From Opitutaceae bacterium (GTDB taxonomy: Bacteria; Verrucomicrobiota; Verrucomicrobiia; Opitutales; Opitutaceae), in assembly GCA_005792355.1 (NCBI GenBank), contig SXSC01000104.1:1-42038 (forward strand): a DNA stretch of 42,038 nt. The letters are read 5' to 3'. How positions within the stretch are numbered: position 1 is the first letter of the stretch; each line of letters opens with the position of its first letter. The notes beneath the pieces are model-generated. The model was not told where the DNA came from. It made no database searches and was given only the letters and a program-made list of their open reading frames with translations. Shown here piece by piece: positions 34,562-41,973 of the stretch. Position numbers and translations under genes: made by a program.

Positions 34562-34968
34562 GGCAACGGCGGAAACTCGCACGGCACCGGCTGGCGGCCG
34601 GAGCGGCGATAGGCGGTGAAGTCGGCCCGGTCCACCGTCCAGACCTTGCAGCGCACATTCAGCTCCGTCATGCGCACGAGGCAGGCATCGGCCAAATCCA
34701 TCCCGCGGTCGGCATACTTGGCGCACAGTTCGTGCAGCCGCGGCAGTTCGGTGGCGAAATCGAAGTCGGGATCGACGATGAGGTCGCCGTGCAGGAGCAG
34801 GGACAGCACGCCGCGCGGCGAACCCAGCACCCAGGCCGTTTCCAGCACCACCGCCTCGCACGTGTGGAACGGCGCGTGGGTGCGCAGCGCCGCCGCCGCC
34901 CAGATGTGGTCACGGTCGCCCGGGTCGGCCGCCGCGACGAGCAGGCCGGTGTCAGCGATTTTTTTCAC
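34558..34968 (-). CDS. PIN-domain toxin (VapC-like)
   Basis: 136 residues from GTG 34968 (the frame is open further upstream within the antitoxin gene; the PIN fold begins with KKIADTGLLVAAAD). Acidic residues fit a PIN ribonuclease: Asp in IADTG, Glu in HTCEAVVLETAW, Asp in GMDLADACLV and Asp in VWTVDRADF. It overlaps the antitoxin 3' end by 17 bp and the following TIR gene by 4 bp. Predicted to cleave RNA when free of antitoxin. The tight coupling to a TIR gene is unusual for a VapBC pair. Confidence 0.85.
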   Translation of the reverse strand: MKKIADTGLLVAAADPGDRDHIWAAAALRTHAPFHTCEAVVLETAWVLGSPRGVLSLLLHGDLIVDPDFDFATELPRLHELCAKYADRGMDLADACLVRMTELNVRCKVWTVDRADFTAYRRSGRQPVPCEFPPLP

Positions 34969-35218
34969 GCGCGGCGCGGAGCCGGGTGCGCACGGCGTCG
35001 CGCACGCGATCGTTGGTGTAGGGGCCGAGGCCGAGCGGAACCGAGCCGACAAAATCCTCCGAGGCAAAGCGGCGCGGCGAGCGCGGATCGTCCTGGGCGA
35101 CGTCGCGCTCGAGCAGATCGCGGACGTATTGCCCGCGATCGAGGCCGAGTCGGGCGGCGCGCGAGGAGACCTTGGCGAGGAGCGCCGGCTTGATTCGCAG
35201 CGTGAGCACCTGTGGCAT
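34952..35218 (-). CDS. Ribbon-helix-helix antitoxin (VapB/CopG-like)
   Basis: 88 residues from ATG 35218 (MPQVLTLRIKPALLAKVSSR, then AARLGLDRGQYVRDLLERDV). The beta strand plus two helices match the RHH DNA-binding fold. The C-terminal tail (FASEDFVGSVPLGLGPYTND) would bind the PIN toxin. First gene of the TIR operon, so it probably autorepresses the operon from the 86-bp region upstream (35219-35304), in which no clear operator was recognised. Confidence 0.82.
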   Translation of the reverse strand: MPQVLTLRIKPALLAKVSSRAARLGLDRGQYVRDLLERDVAQDDPRSPRRFASEDFVGSVPLGLGPYTNDRVRDAVRTRLRAAREKNR

Positions 35219-35304
35219 ACGGCAGCGTATTACGGAGGCCGTCCGAATCGCGTCAAGCGTCCGGACGAGGCGCGCCCCTATCCACGGAGTCCGCGGCACC
35301 GATC

Positions 35305-35756
35305 GTGAAGGTGAAATCCATCGCGGTGCTGCCGTTCACCAATCTCAGCGACGACAAGGACAGCCGCGTGTTCGCCGACGGAGTGCGTGAGGATGTCCTC
35401 ACCGACCTCGCGATCATCCGCGACCTGCACGTCGAGTCGCGCACCTCTGTCGAGCAATACCGCGACACAAAGAAACCGATGGGGCAGATCGGCACGGAGC
35501 TCGGCGTCGCGTATCTGCTGGAGGGTGCGTCCGCCGCGCCGGCAACACGATTCGCATCACCGGTCAGCTCCGCCGCGCTGCGAACGACGAGAGCGTGTGG
35601 GCGAAGAAATTTGATCGCGAGTTGAAGGACGTGTTCGACATCCAGACTGAGATTGCGACGGAGATTGCCGCGGCATTGCACGCTGGTCGGAAACTGGATC
35701 TTGAGGGGGATCGGATCCGGGAGAGGTTTAAGATGGTCAGGCGGACTTCATCGTGA
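35305..35756 (+). pseudogene. TolB-like domain remnant with frameshift
   Basis: From GTG 35305 the frame gives VKVKSIAVLPFTNLSDDKDS, then RVFADGVREDVLTDLAIIRD and GTELGVAYLLEG, a TolB-like domain. After LLEG (about 35526) the match moves to the next frame: VRRAGNTIRITGQLRRAAND, then FDRELKDVFDIQTEIATEIA. One base is missing (GGT-GCG in place of a GGT-AGC type codon). The match then ends at the 40-bp repeat beginning at 35689. The N-terminal effector and the TPR part are absent. It is a decayed relative of the TIR-TolB proteins or of a cyclase, oriented opposite to them. Confidence 0.75.
35689..35729 (+). repeat. 40-bp imperfect direct repeat, right copy (possible att or element end)
   Basis: Same text as 25500-25540 with about four differences, in the same orientation. 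It ends 8 bp before the integrase stop codon (35737). It truncates the TolB-like remnant. Confidence 0.65.
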
Positions 35757-36978
35757 TCACGTTTTCCGGCTTCGGGATCTTCGGGAGGACGACTGAGAAC
35801 CACTGGGCGGCATCTTCCGGTGTGACCAGTTCCCGATAGTGCTGGAAGATGACCTCGGGCGAATTGCCCGCCTCCAGGGCGACACGGGCGGTGTCGTTGA
35901 TCGCAGCAAGGCGATAGCTGATGTAGCTGTGGCGAAAGCCGTTCGCCTTGAGTTCGATTCCCTCCTCGGCGGCGATCCGCTTCAGGACGGCCTGCGGATC
36001 GTCGTAAACGTTGATCGGCCCGAGATCCCGGCGATACGGCAGCAGGCGGGCCTTCAACGCCTCCAGCAAAGGAACCAGGCGACGGGCCTTGGTCCGCACC
36101 TTGCTGGACTCGATCTCCACGAAGTTGCGATCGAAGCTGATGTTTTCCCAGGCGAGATGATCGATTTCGGAGACCCGTGCCCCGGTGTACGCGGCGCACG
36201 CGAGCCACGGCAAGAGCTCGGGGCGCCGCGCTGCGACGGCCGCGAACATCGTCCCGAGTTCCGCGGGCGTGTAGATTCCGACCTTCGTGGGCGGCTCCTT
36301 GTAGCGCATGAGGCCGTCGAACTCGGTCGGGCGGTTGGCCGGCAGATAGCGGTTGGCCTTCGCCCAATTGCCGAAGGTGATGAAGATCTTCCGGAGGTTG
36401 TTCTTCGTGATCGGATGCCGCGGCAGCCCGCCGAGCCAGCGGTCGATCTCAGCCGTGCGCAATTGCGTCAGGCTGCGCCCGGGGTGGGCGGCGGCGAACC
36501 GGCCAAGTTGGCGCCGGATGTCCGCGACATAGGCGCTCGCCACTCCCATGGCCTGCCGGTGGGTCGCGAAGTCCTCGATCAGTTCAGCGAGCGGCTTGGT
36601 GGCGACATCGTTGGGGTGGTAGTTAGTGAAGAACTGCACGGCCTCGAGGAGTGGGCGCCCGCCGAGCTTCGCGTGCGCCTGAGCGAAGAGTTCCGCGCAG
36701 ACGTGCAGCGGGACACCTGTCGGCATGACGTGCTTCCGGGCGATAACGTAGCTCTCCATGTCGGCCGTGGAGAGAGCGTCGGCTTCGTGGGTGTTCACCG
36801 CGAGGCGGCCGAGAACGACCTTGGCTTCGCGGCGCGCGTCGGACAGCTTGCCGCAAGTTCGGCGCCGACGATGACCGCCTTCGTAGAACGAGAGTTGAAA
36901 AACCGCGCGGCCGCGATTCTGGACCGTGTAGATTTTGATTTCGTGTTGTCCGTTGGTGAGGACGATGGGTTGGCTCAT
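35737..36978 (-). CDS. Tyrosine recombinase / phage-type integrase
   Basis: 413 residues. An N-terminal arm and SAM-like core-binding domain (about 125-215) precedes the catalytic domain: Arg268 in TGARVSEIDHLAW, Lys in SSKVRTKARRLVPL, Arg349-His350 in NGFRHSYISYRLA, Asn372 in GNSPEVIFQHY where His or Trp is usual, and nucleophile Tyr381 in HYRELV. The Asn in place of the first His of HxxR also occurs. This variant pattern is common in integrases of this phylum and does not by itself mean inactivity. Its 3' end touches the 40-bp repeat, and the MFS gene is cut 80 bp upstream of its start. It is the likely mobiliser of the island. Confidence 0.9.
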   Translation of the reverse strand: MSQPIVLTNGQHEIKIYTVQNRGRAVFQLSFYEGGHRRRRTCGKLSDARREAKVVLGRLAVNTHEADALSTADMESYVIARKHVMPTGVPLHVCAELFAQAHAKLGGRPLLEAVQFFTNYHPNDVATKPLAELIEDFATHRQAMGVASAYVADIRRQLGRFAAAHPGRSLTQLRTAEIDRWLGGLPRHPITKNNLRKIFITFGNWAKANRYLPANRPTEFDGLMRYKEPPTKVGIYTPAELGTMFAAVAARRPELLPWLACAAYTGARVSEIDHLAWENISFDRNFVEIESSKVRTKARRLVPLLEALKARLLPYRRDLGPINVYDDPQAVLKRIAAEEGIELKANGFRHSYISYRLAAINDTARVALEAGNSPEVIFQHYRELVTPEDAAQWFSVVLPKIPKPENVITMKSA

Positions 36979-37057
36979 GACTTCGGTTGGGTTGTCAACC
37001 GCGTGTCATGCAGGCCCGGCGAAGTTGCGCATCTTCTTGGCCCACCGAGATAATCGG

Positions 37058-37378
37058 CTAGCCTATTGGGTGACAAGACTGTGGGGGCGCGCGGAGAAAG
37101 GAGGGGGCGAACAGGGCGAGCAGGATGCCGCCGCCGCCCAGCACACAGAAGCCGGAGCGCCACCCGAAATGCTCCGCGAGCGGCGAGGCGAGCGCATAGG
37201 CCCAGAGAAACGCGGAGCCGAGCAGGCCCAGCTGGGTGTCGGTCAGCGTGAATTCGGTGCGCAGCGCCGGCAGCACCGAGGAAATTGCCGCCCGGTCCGC
37301 GTAGTTGAGCGCCGCCGCGAAGGCCAGAAAAGCCGCGACGCGCCAGCGAACCTCCCGCAGCCAGGCGAGGAGTTTCAT
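37058..37378 (-). pseudogene. MFS transporter remnant (internal deletion plus 3' truncation)
   Basis: 106 residues from ATG 37378. The first two membrane helices are normal for an MFS permease (RVAAFLAFAAALNYADRAAI, TDTQLGLLGSAFLWAYALAS). The text then jumps, in frame, from PLA to EHFGWRSGFCVLGGGGILLA, which in full-length relatives lies near helices five and six, so helices three to five are missing. After FAPSFLRAP the match ends and a stop follows at 37058, close to the integrase promoter region. Two separate losses are inferred: an in-frame deletion and a truncation by insertion of the integrase-bearing DNA. Confidence 0.65.
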
Positions 37379-37788
37379 GGCGAGATCCGGAAGGCGGAGG
37401 CCGCTCCCGGTAGTCGGCCGGACAAAGGCCTCGTCACCAAAGGAGGGGCGCTTGCCAAACGCCCGTGGTGGTGCACGGCACGTCGGCGGTTGGCAACCGC
37501 CGGTCCGCGCGGACCGAAGACCGCCGGTAACTCCGAGCAGCGCCCGCCGATCGCACGCGAGGGCAAACACAATTGGCTGATGAAAGGATGGGAAATGCGA
37601 CCGCGGGGTTTCGCCCGCCACCGGGCACTGCGCCGGAAAACGAAAACCCCTGATGGTATACCAAAGCCAGGCTTCTTTCCGGATATGACTCTTGGTCTCT
37701 CAGCGGGACGGTGCTTGCACCCCGCCTTGCTCGTCCGCGCCGCCCGCACTCTCTCCGGCGCAATTTCGTCCCTCACGAAGGAACAGCC
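37379..37788. other. 410-bp gene-free stretch with palindromes
   Basis: No convincing gene. It contains CGGCGGTTGGCAACCGCCG (37484-37502), the perfect palindrome GGTCCGCGCGGACC (37502-37515) and GGGCG/CGCCC arms at about 37446-37464, suggesting clustered palindromic repeats. The last part should hold the promoter of the short ORF at 37789. Confidence 0.5.
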
Positions 37789-38022
37789 ATGAAACACCGA
37801 AACGCAGCGACCCAACGTTCAAGCCAAGGCCTTCCCTGGTCTCCCGCTCTCTGGTTCTCGCCCGCTCTCCTGCTCTCCGTCTTCATCAACCTCGCCGCCC
37901 TGCGATTGCCGGCGGCCGATCCGGCCCTCCGGATCGCCAGCCGCACCGGAGAACACGTGCTCGTCTCCGACAGCTTTCGGCAAGCGCTGCGGGGCTTGCC
38001 CCGGGGTGCGTTTTATCTCTGA
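37789..38022 (+). CDS. Short secreted ORF, probably a truncated gene
   Basis: 77 residues from ATG 37789, with a good AAGGA ribosome site 6-7 bases upstream (37778-37782), rare in this window. A long signal peptide (LWFSPALLLSVFINLAALRL) is followed by only about 35 residues. The end runs into a palindrome (CGGGGC-TT-GCCCCG near 37990-38003) and stops before a cloverleaf-like repeat. The strong start and short mature part suggest the 5' stump of a larger exported protein. Family not recognised. Confidence 0.45.
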   Translation: MKHRNAATQRSSQGLPWSPALWFSPALLLSVFINLAALRLPAADPALRIASRTGEHVLVSDSFRQALRGLPRGAFYL

Positions 38023-38030
38023 AAACGAAA

Positions 38031-38118
38031 CCACCGAAAGGTGGAACCCGATGTCCTCATCGGGTTTTGAGCCGTACGCTCTCAAATCAGCCCGTTGGAG
38101 ACAACGGGCTCCACCCTT
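38031..38118. repeat. Cloverleaf-like multi-hairpin element
   Basis: An outer stem 38037-38045 with 38110-38118 (8 of 9 pairs) encloses three hairpins: AACCCGATG/CATCGGGTT (38045-38066), TTTGAG/CTCAAA (about 38065-38086) and AGCCCGTTG/CAACGGGCT (38089-38110). A competing hairpin CCACC-GAAA-GGTGG (38031-38044) shares the 5' strand. It resembles a REP/BIME-type mobile palindrome or a small structured RNA. Confidence 0.65.
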
Positions 38119-38133
38119 CATTGAAGCGCTGGC

Positions 38134-38385
38134 TTAGCCGCGAGCCGCGGAGGGATCTTCCTCTTCCTCGTCGTCCGGGTTTTCCGCCTCGACCTCCGCG
38201 AGGATGCGACGGGCGGCTTCGGCGTTTTCGTCATCGACGATGACATGGAGTCCGGAGCCGGTGAAGTGGACCGCGGACTGCGAGGTGAGCTCTTCCGGCA
38301 CGTAGGCCGGAATCTCGTTCGCCTCGAGCACGGACTTGAGCAGCATGGCCTCGGCATCGTTGGAACAGGTGGCGACGGTTGTCAT
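38134..38385 (-). CDS. DUF2007 family protein
   Basis: 83 residues from ATG 38385 (a TTG at 38400 would add five residues). [20 protein letters not shown], then [12 protein letters not shown] and [20 protein letters not shown] form the small alpha/beta fold of DUF2007, sometimes called putative signal-transducing proteins and structurally related to ACT/GlnB-like domains. The C-terminus is an acidic tail ([11 protein letters not shown]). Function is unknown. Its start lies at the foot of a perfect 10-bp hairpin (38388-38410), which may hide or shape the ribosome site. It is co-directional with the GNAT remnant upstream. Confidence 0.8.
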   Translation of the reverse strand: MTTVATCSNDAEAMLLKSVLEANEIPAYVPEELTSQSAVHFTGSGLHVIVDDENAEAARRILAEVEAENPDDEEEEDPSAARG

Positions 38386-38387
38386 GG

Positions 38388-38441
38388 AGGTTTTCGCCAA
38401 GCGAAAACCTTAACGCAGGCTTTTGCGAAGCAAAAGCCTGC
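38388..38441. repeat. Two tandem perfect hairpins upstream of DUF2007
   Basis: First: AGGTTTTCGC (38388-38397), loop CAA, GCGAAAACCT (38401-38410). Second: GCAGGCTTTTGC (38415-38426), loop GAA, GCAAAAGCCTGC (38430-38441). Both are perfect. They lie between the GNAT remnant and the DUF2007 start. Confidence 0.8.
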
Positions 38442-38598
38442 CGCACCTTAAAGCACACCGCGCAATCGCGCGGCTCGGGGCCGATTGTCGGGCAGACGTG
38501 CCAGCGCCGGGGCACGCCCTCGCGCAGCATGCGGGTTTTTTCCATCACGCGCACCGAGGCGGGATTCTGCAGGTCGCAATCCGCCTCGCTGGGTTTAC
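38442..38598 (-). pseudogene. C-terminal remnant of a GNAT acetyltransferase
   Basis: The minus strand reads [20 protein letters not shown], then [20 protein letters not shown] and CFKVR. This matches the C-terminal end of RimJ/RimL-type GNAT enzymes (NxxSxRVMEKxGMxxEGxLR). The 5' four-fifths of the gene is missing, replaced by the upstream region of the TonB receptor at 38600-38720. The natural stop is also lost: the frame runs on through the two hairpins at 38388-38441 into DUF2007. It cannot be functional. Confidence 0.65.
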
Positions 38599-38720
38599 GT
38601 TATAGCAAGCCGAGTCTGGTCTGGTTGCAGGCGGTGGCGTCTACTGCGGTGTCGCCCAACCCTGCGGTGACCTGCGTCCCGGAAACGGGCGTAGTTTGGA
38701 ACATCCCAACCCCAATCCCG

Positions 38721-41700
38721 ATGAACCACCCCGCGTCTTTTTCCGCCTTCCGCCTCACCCTCGCGACTGCGCTGGCTCTCGCGGTGGGGCAGGTCGTGGT
38801 GCGTGCGCAAACCAGGCTTGCGCCGGGCGGCACGGCCAAGGCCGAGGAGACCATCCTCCTTACCCCTTTCACCGTCGACGCGAGCCGCGACCAGGGCTTC
38901 GTCGCCGCCAGCGCGCTCGCCGGCGGCCGGCTCGCCACCGACCTCAAGGATACGCCCGTCGCCTATTCGGTCCTGACGCGCGAGTTCATCGACGCACTCG
39001 GGGTCTCGGATGTGACCGAAGCCGCGGCCTGGACGACCAATGCCGCGTTCGCCAAGGACGACGGCCGCTCCACCCAGTTCGGCCGCGTGGGCTTCAATGA
39101 CCTGGTCACGTTTCGGGGCGTCGCCGCCAATCGGGCCAACATCAATTTTTTCCCGGTCCACTTCGACTACGACAGCTACAATCTCGAGCGCTTCGACTTT
39201 GCCCGGGGACCAAACTCGATCCTGTTCGGCACCGGCTCGGTCGGTGGATCGGCGAACGGCCTCTACAAAGAGGCGCGCACCGACAAGGCGATCCGGGAGG
39301 TTTCCACGCGCATCGGCTCCTTCGACTATTACCGCGCCACGCTCGATGTGAACCAGCCGCTCAACCAGGAACTCGCCGTCCGGGCCAATTTTCTCTGGCA
39401 GGACAACGGCACGTGGCGCGATCGCGAATGGCAGAAGCGCGAGGCCGGGTCGGTGCACGTCACGTTCCGGCCGTTTGCGAAAACCAAGATTGTGGTGGTG
39501 GGCGACAAAGGGAAAGTCCGCCGGAGTTACGGGACCACCACGCTCGGCGATCGCGTGTCCTCGTGGGATGGCACGACGGTGTATGCCGGCCCGCTCGCCG
39601 CGACTCCCGCCGTCACCACCGGCACCCAGCGAATCGGCAATCCGCCGACCGTCGCGTACCTTTTTGTGCCGGGCGGCAGTGCGATCGGGAACAGTGTGGT
39701 CAATTGGGCGGCGATGGGCATGACCGCCACCTCGCACCAGACGGGATCGCTTTACGGTCCGAGCCGGACGCCCGTGGCCGGCAATGCCAACCCCGGGTTC
39801 ATTCCCGAAGCCCTGCACAATCGGATCAATGTTCCGGCCAACTTCCTGGGGGCGGCCACCGCCGCCGGCTTCAGCCTGCCGGGCCGCGAATTCTCCGGGG
39901 CGCTCGACGGCACGGCCTATCTCAACGACTACCACAACGTGGTCGCGACGGTCGAACAGCAGGCCGGCCGGCACCTCTTCCTGCACGGATCGGCGAACAG
40001 CTCCGCCGGGTTGCGGGGCACCAACTACGCCGGGGCGCGCGGCATCAAGGATGGCATCCAGATCGACATCAACCGGAACCTGCCCACCGGGGCGGCCAAC
40101 CCGTATTTTCTCAAGCCCTACATTCAATCGACGAACGACTTCGACCAGGTGAACACCAAGTCGAAACAGTATCGGGGCACCGCGGCGCTCGTGTTCGATG
40201 GCACGCGCTTCGGCGACTTCCGGCTGAACGCCGAGTTTGGCCACGAGAACGTCATCAATTCGCGCGAGAAGTATCGCTACGCGGTGAGCGATCCAAACGT
40301 CGATGCCCGGACCTGGGCGTCCACCTCGCTGGTGTCCTGGCGCTATTATTACCTCAGTGAAAACGCCCGACCGATGAAAAATCTGGGAAGCATCAGCGTC
40401 ATCGATCCGGTGGCCGGCACCACGCGGACCCTGCCGACCGCCTACACCATGGATACCGCGCGGCCCACCGAGACGATTAATACCGAACAGAACTTCGACT
40501 ACGGACAGGCCACCCTCAACACCAAGTTTTTCAAAGGGCGTCTGAACCTGATCGGGGCCGCGCGCCAGGATCGTTATTCGACCGACAGCAAGACGCTCAA
40601 GGCGCGCATGGAACTCCCGGCAGGTTACAACGGCTCCGACGTGATCTACCGGCCGCCGGCACCCGCCAATTACCGGGAGCTCGCCTATGTGCCCAAGGCG
40701 GCCAACGGCTCCGCCACCGGCGCGAGACAGGAGGCGACGACGCGACCGCGGGACGGCGCCGGCGTGGGTCTGGCGCAATATGCCAATGACGTTTTCCAGG
40801 ACGATTTCTCGCCGCCCGGCGTTGAAGGGAAAAGCACCACCTATTCCTACGGCGGGGTCTACCATGTTCTGCCGTGGATCAGCGTCTTTGCCAACTACGC
40901 GGAGACCTGGTCTCCACCGGGGGTCAACCTCACCATCTTTGGGCAGGTGTTCGGGCCCGATGTGTCGGAAGGCTGGGATGCGGGGGTGCGATTTTCGCTG
41001 CTGCAAGGCCGGGTCAATGCCTCGGTCATTCGCTACCAGGGCCAGCAATCGAATCTCACCGTTTCCACCGGCGGCACCGGACAGAACATCAACAATATCG
41101 CGGCGACCAACGTGCTGAACAATCTCTCCCTCAGCGGCATCAACGCGCGCGGCCTGCAGGATGTGCCGCGCACCTACAGCGATACGGTGGCCCGCAAGAC
41201 CGACGGCTACGAATTCGAGGTGGTGACCAATGTCGGGCGCGGCTTGCGGTTGTTCGCCAATCTGGCCTTCGCCAACGCGCGCCAGGGCGACTCCCTCGCC
41301 GGCACCCGGGAATACTTTGCCAGGAATCAAACCCTGTTGAAGCAGATCCTCACGGATGCTGGCGTAACCGTGAGCGCGGACAACGTGGCGACGGTCAATG
41401 CCGGAGTGACGCCCGCGAATTCGCCCGATTCCGCCTCCGCGCGCGATTCGTGGAACGGCATCATCCAAACCCTGCAGAACACCACGGTCGCCTACCAGAA
41501 AGTTGCCCGGCTGACCGAGGTGACGGGCAATCTCTTCGCCGACTACACCATTCAATCCGGCCGGCTGAAGCATGTTCGGCTGGGCGCCGGCGCAAATTAT
41601 CGCGGCCGGGAAGTGATCGGCTTTCGCGGTTCGGATACGATCCGCAATCCCGCGAATGCGAATGCGGCGATCGATGATCCGAGCGTGGATGCCTTCACGC

Positions 41701-41948
41701 CGGTGTATCGGCCGAGCTACTACACCGCGACGGCCATGTTCGGCTACAGCCGCCGGCTGTTCAATTATCCGGTGCGCTTCGATCTGCGGATTGAAAACGT
41801 GCTCAATGAGGATGTGCCGCTCTATTACAACACGGTGTTGCGACCGCCGGGCGGAGACCTTTCGAATCCGGGGCGCGTGGCGACGCCGAATCTCTTTTCG
41901 TACCTCACGCCGCGCAACTACATGTTCACGATGTCGGTGAGCTTCTAG
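38721..41948 (+). CDS. Large TonB-dependent receptor (Opitutaceae type)
   Basis: 1075 residues from ATG 38721 (MNHPASFSAFRLTLATALAL signal; the frame is open upstream to 38379 through hairpins and the GNAT remnant, which is rejected). TonB-box-like ILLTPFTV is followed by the plug (KDTPVAYSVLTREFIDALG, LVTFRGVAANRANINFFPV, FDFARGPNSILFGTGSVGGS) and a long barrel (VFANYAETWSPPGVNLTIFG, ending FTMSVSF). Presumed importer of an oligosaccharide or chelate. No enzyme gene follows inside the window. The 120 bp upstream must hold the promoter; TTTACG and TTATAG near 38593-38604 are possible but unconvincing elements. Confidence 0.88.
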   Translation: MNHPASFSAFRLTLATALALAVGQVVVRAQTRLAPGGTAKAEETILLTPFTVDASRDQGFVAASALAGGRLATDLKDTPVAYSVLTREFIDALGVSDVTEAAAWTTNAAFAKDDGRSTQFGRVGFNDLVTFRGVAANRANINFFPVHFDYDSYNLERFDFARGPNSILFGTGSVGGSANGLYKEARTDKAIREVSTRIGSFDYYRATLDVNQPLNQELAVRANFLWQDNGTWRDREWQKREAGSVHVTFRPFAKTKIVVVGDKGKVRRSYGTTTLGDRVSSWDGTTVYAGPLAATPAVTTGTQRIGNPPTVAYLFVPGGSAIGNSVVNWAAMGMTATSHQTGSLYGPSRTPVAGNANPGFIPEALHNRINVPANFLGAATAAGFSLPGREFSGALDGTAYLNDYHNVVATVEQQAGRHLFLHGSANSSAGLRGTNYAGARGIKDGIQIDINRNLPTGAANPYFLKPYIQSTNDFDQVNTKSKQYRGTAALVFDGTRFGDFRLNAEFGHENVINSREKYRYAVSDPNVDARTWASTSLVSWRYYYLSENARPMKNLGSISVIDPVAGTTRTLPTAYTMDTARPTETINTEQNFDYGQATLNTKFFKGRLNLIGAARQDRYSTDSKTLKARMELPAGYNGSDVIYRPPAPANYRELAYVPKAANGSATGARQEATTRPRDGAGVGLAQYANDVFQDDFSPPGVEGKSTTYSYGGVYHVLPWISVFANYAETWSPPGVNLTIFGQVFGPDVSEGWDAGVRFSLLQGRVNASVIRYQGQQSNLTVSTGGTGQNINNIAATNVLNNLSLSGINARGLQDVPRTYSDTVARKTDGYEFEVVTNVGRGLRLFANLAFANARQGDSLAGTREYFARNQTLLKQILTDAGVTVSADNVATVNAGVTPANSPDSASARDSWNGIIQTLQNTTVAYQKVARLTEVTGNLFADYTIQSGRLKHVRLGAGANYRGREVIGFRGSDTIRNPANANAAIDDPSVDAFTPVYRPSYYTATAMFGYSRRLFNYPVRFDLRIENVLNEDVPLYYNTVLRPPGGDLSNPGRVATPNLFSYLTPRNYMFTMSVSF

Positions 41949-41973
41949 TCTTACCTGGTTGGGTTTGATGGAG

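Noticed and set aside
34558-35067. A longer PIN protein starting at 35067
   Set aside because: The extra 33 residues lie inside the antitoxin gene in another frame and have no PIN character; the fold starts at KKIADTG after GTG 34968.
38031-38118. tRNA or tmRNA gene from the cloverleaf shape
   Set aside because: No anticodon-loop or T-loop consensus, no CCA-type end, and the arms do not have tRNA lengths.
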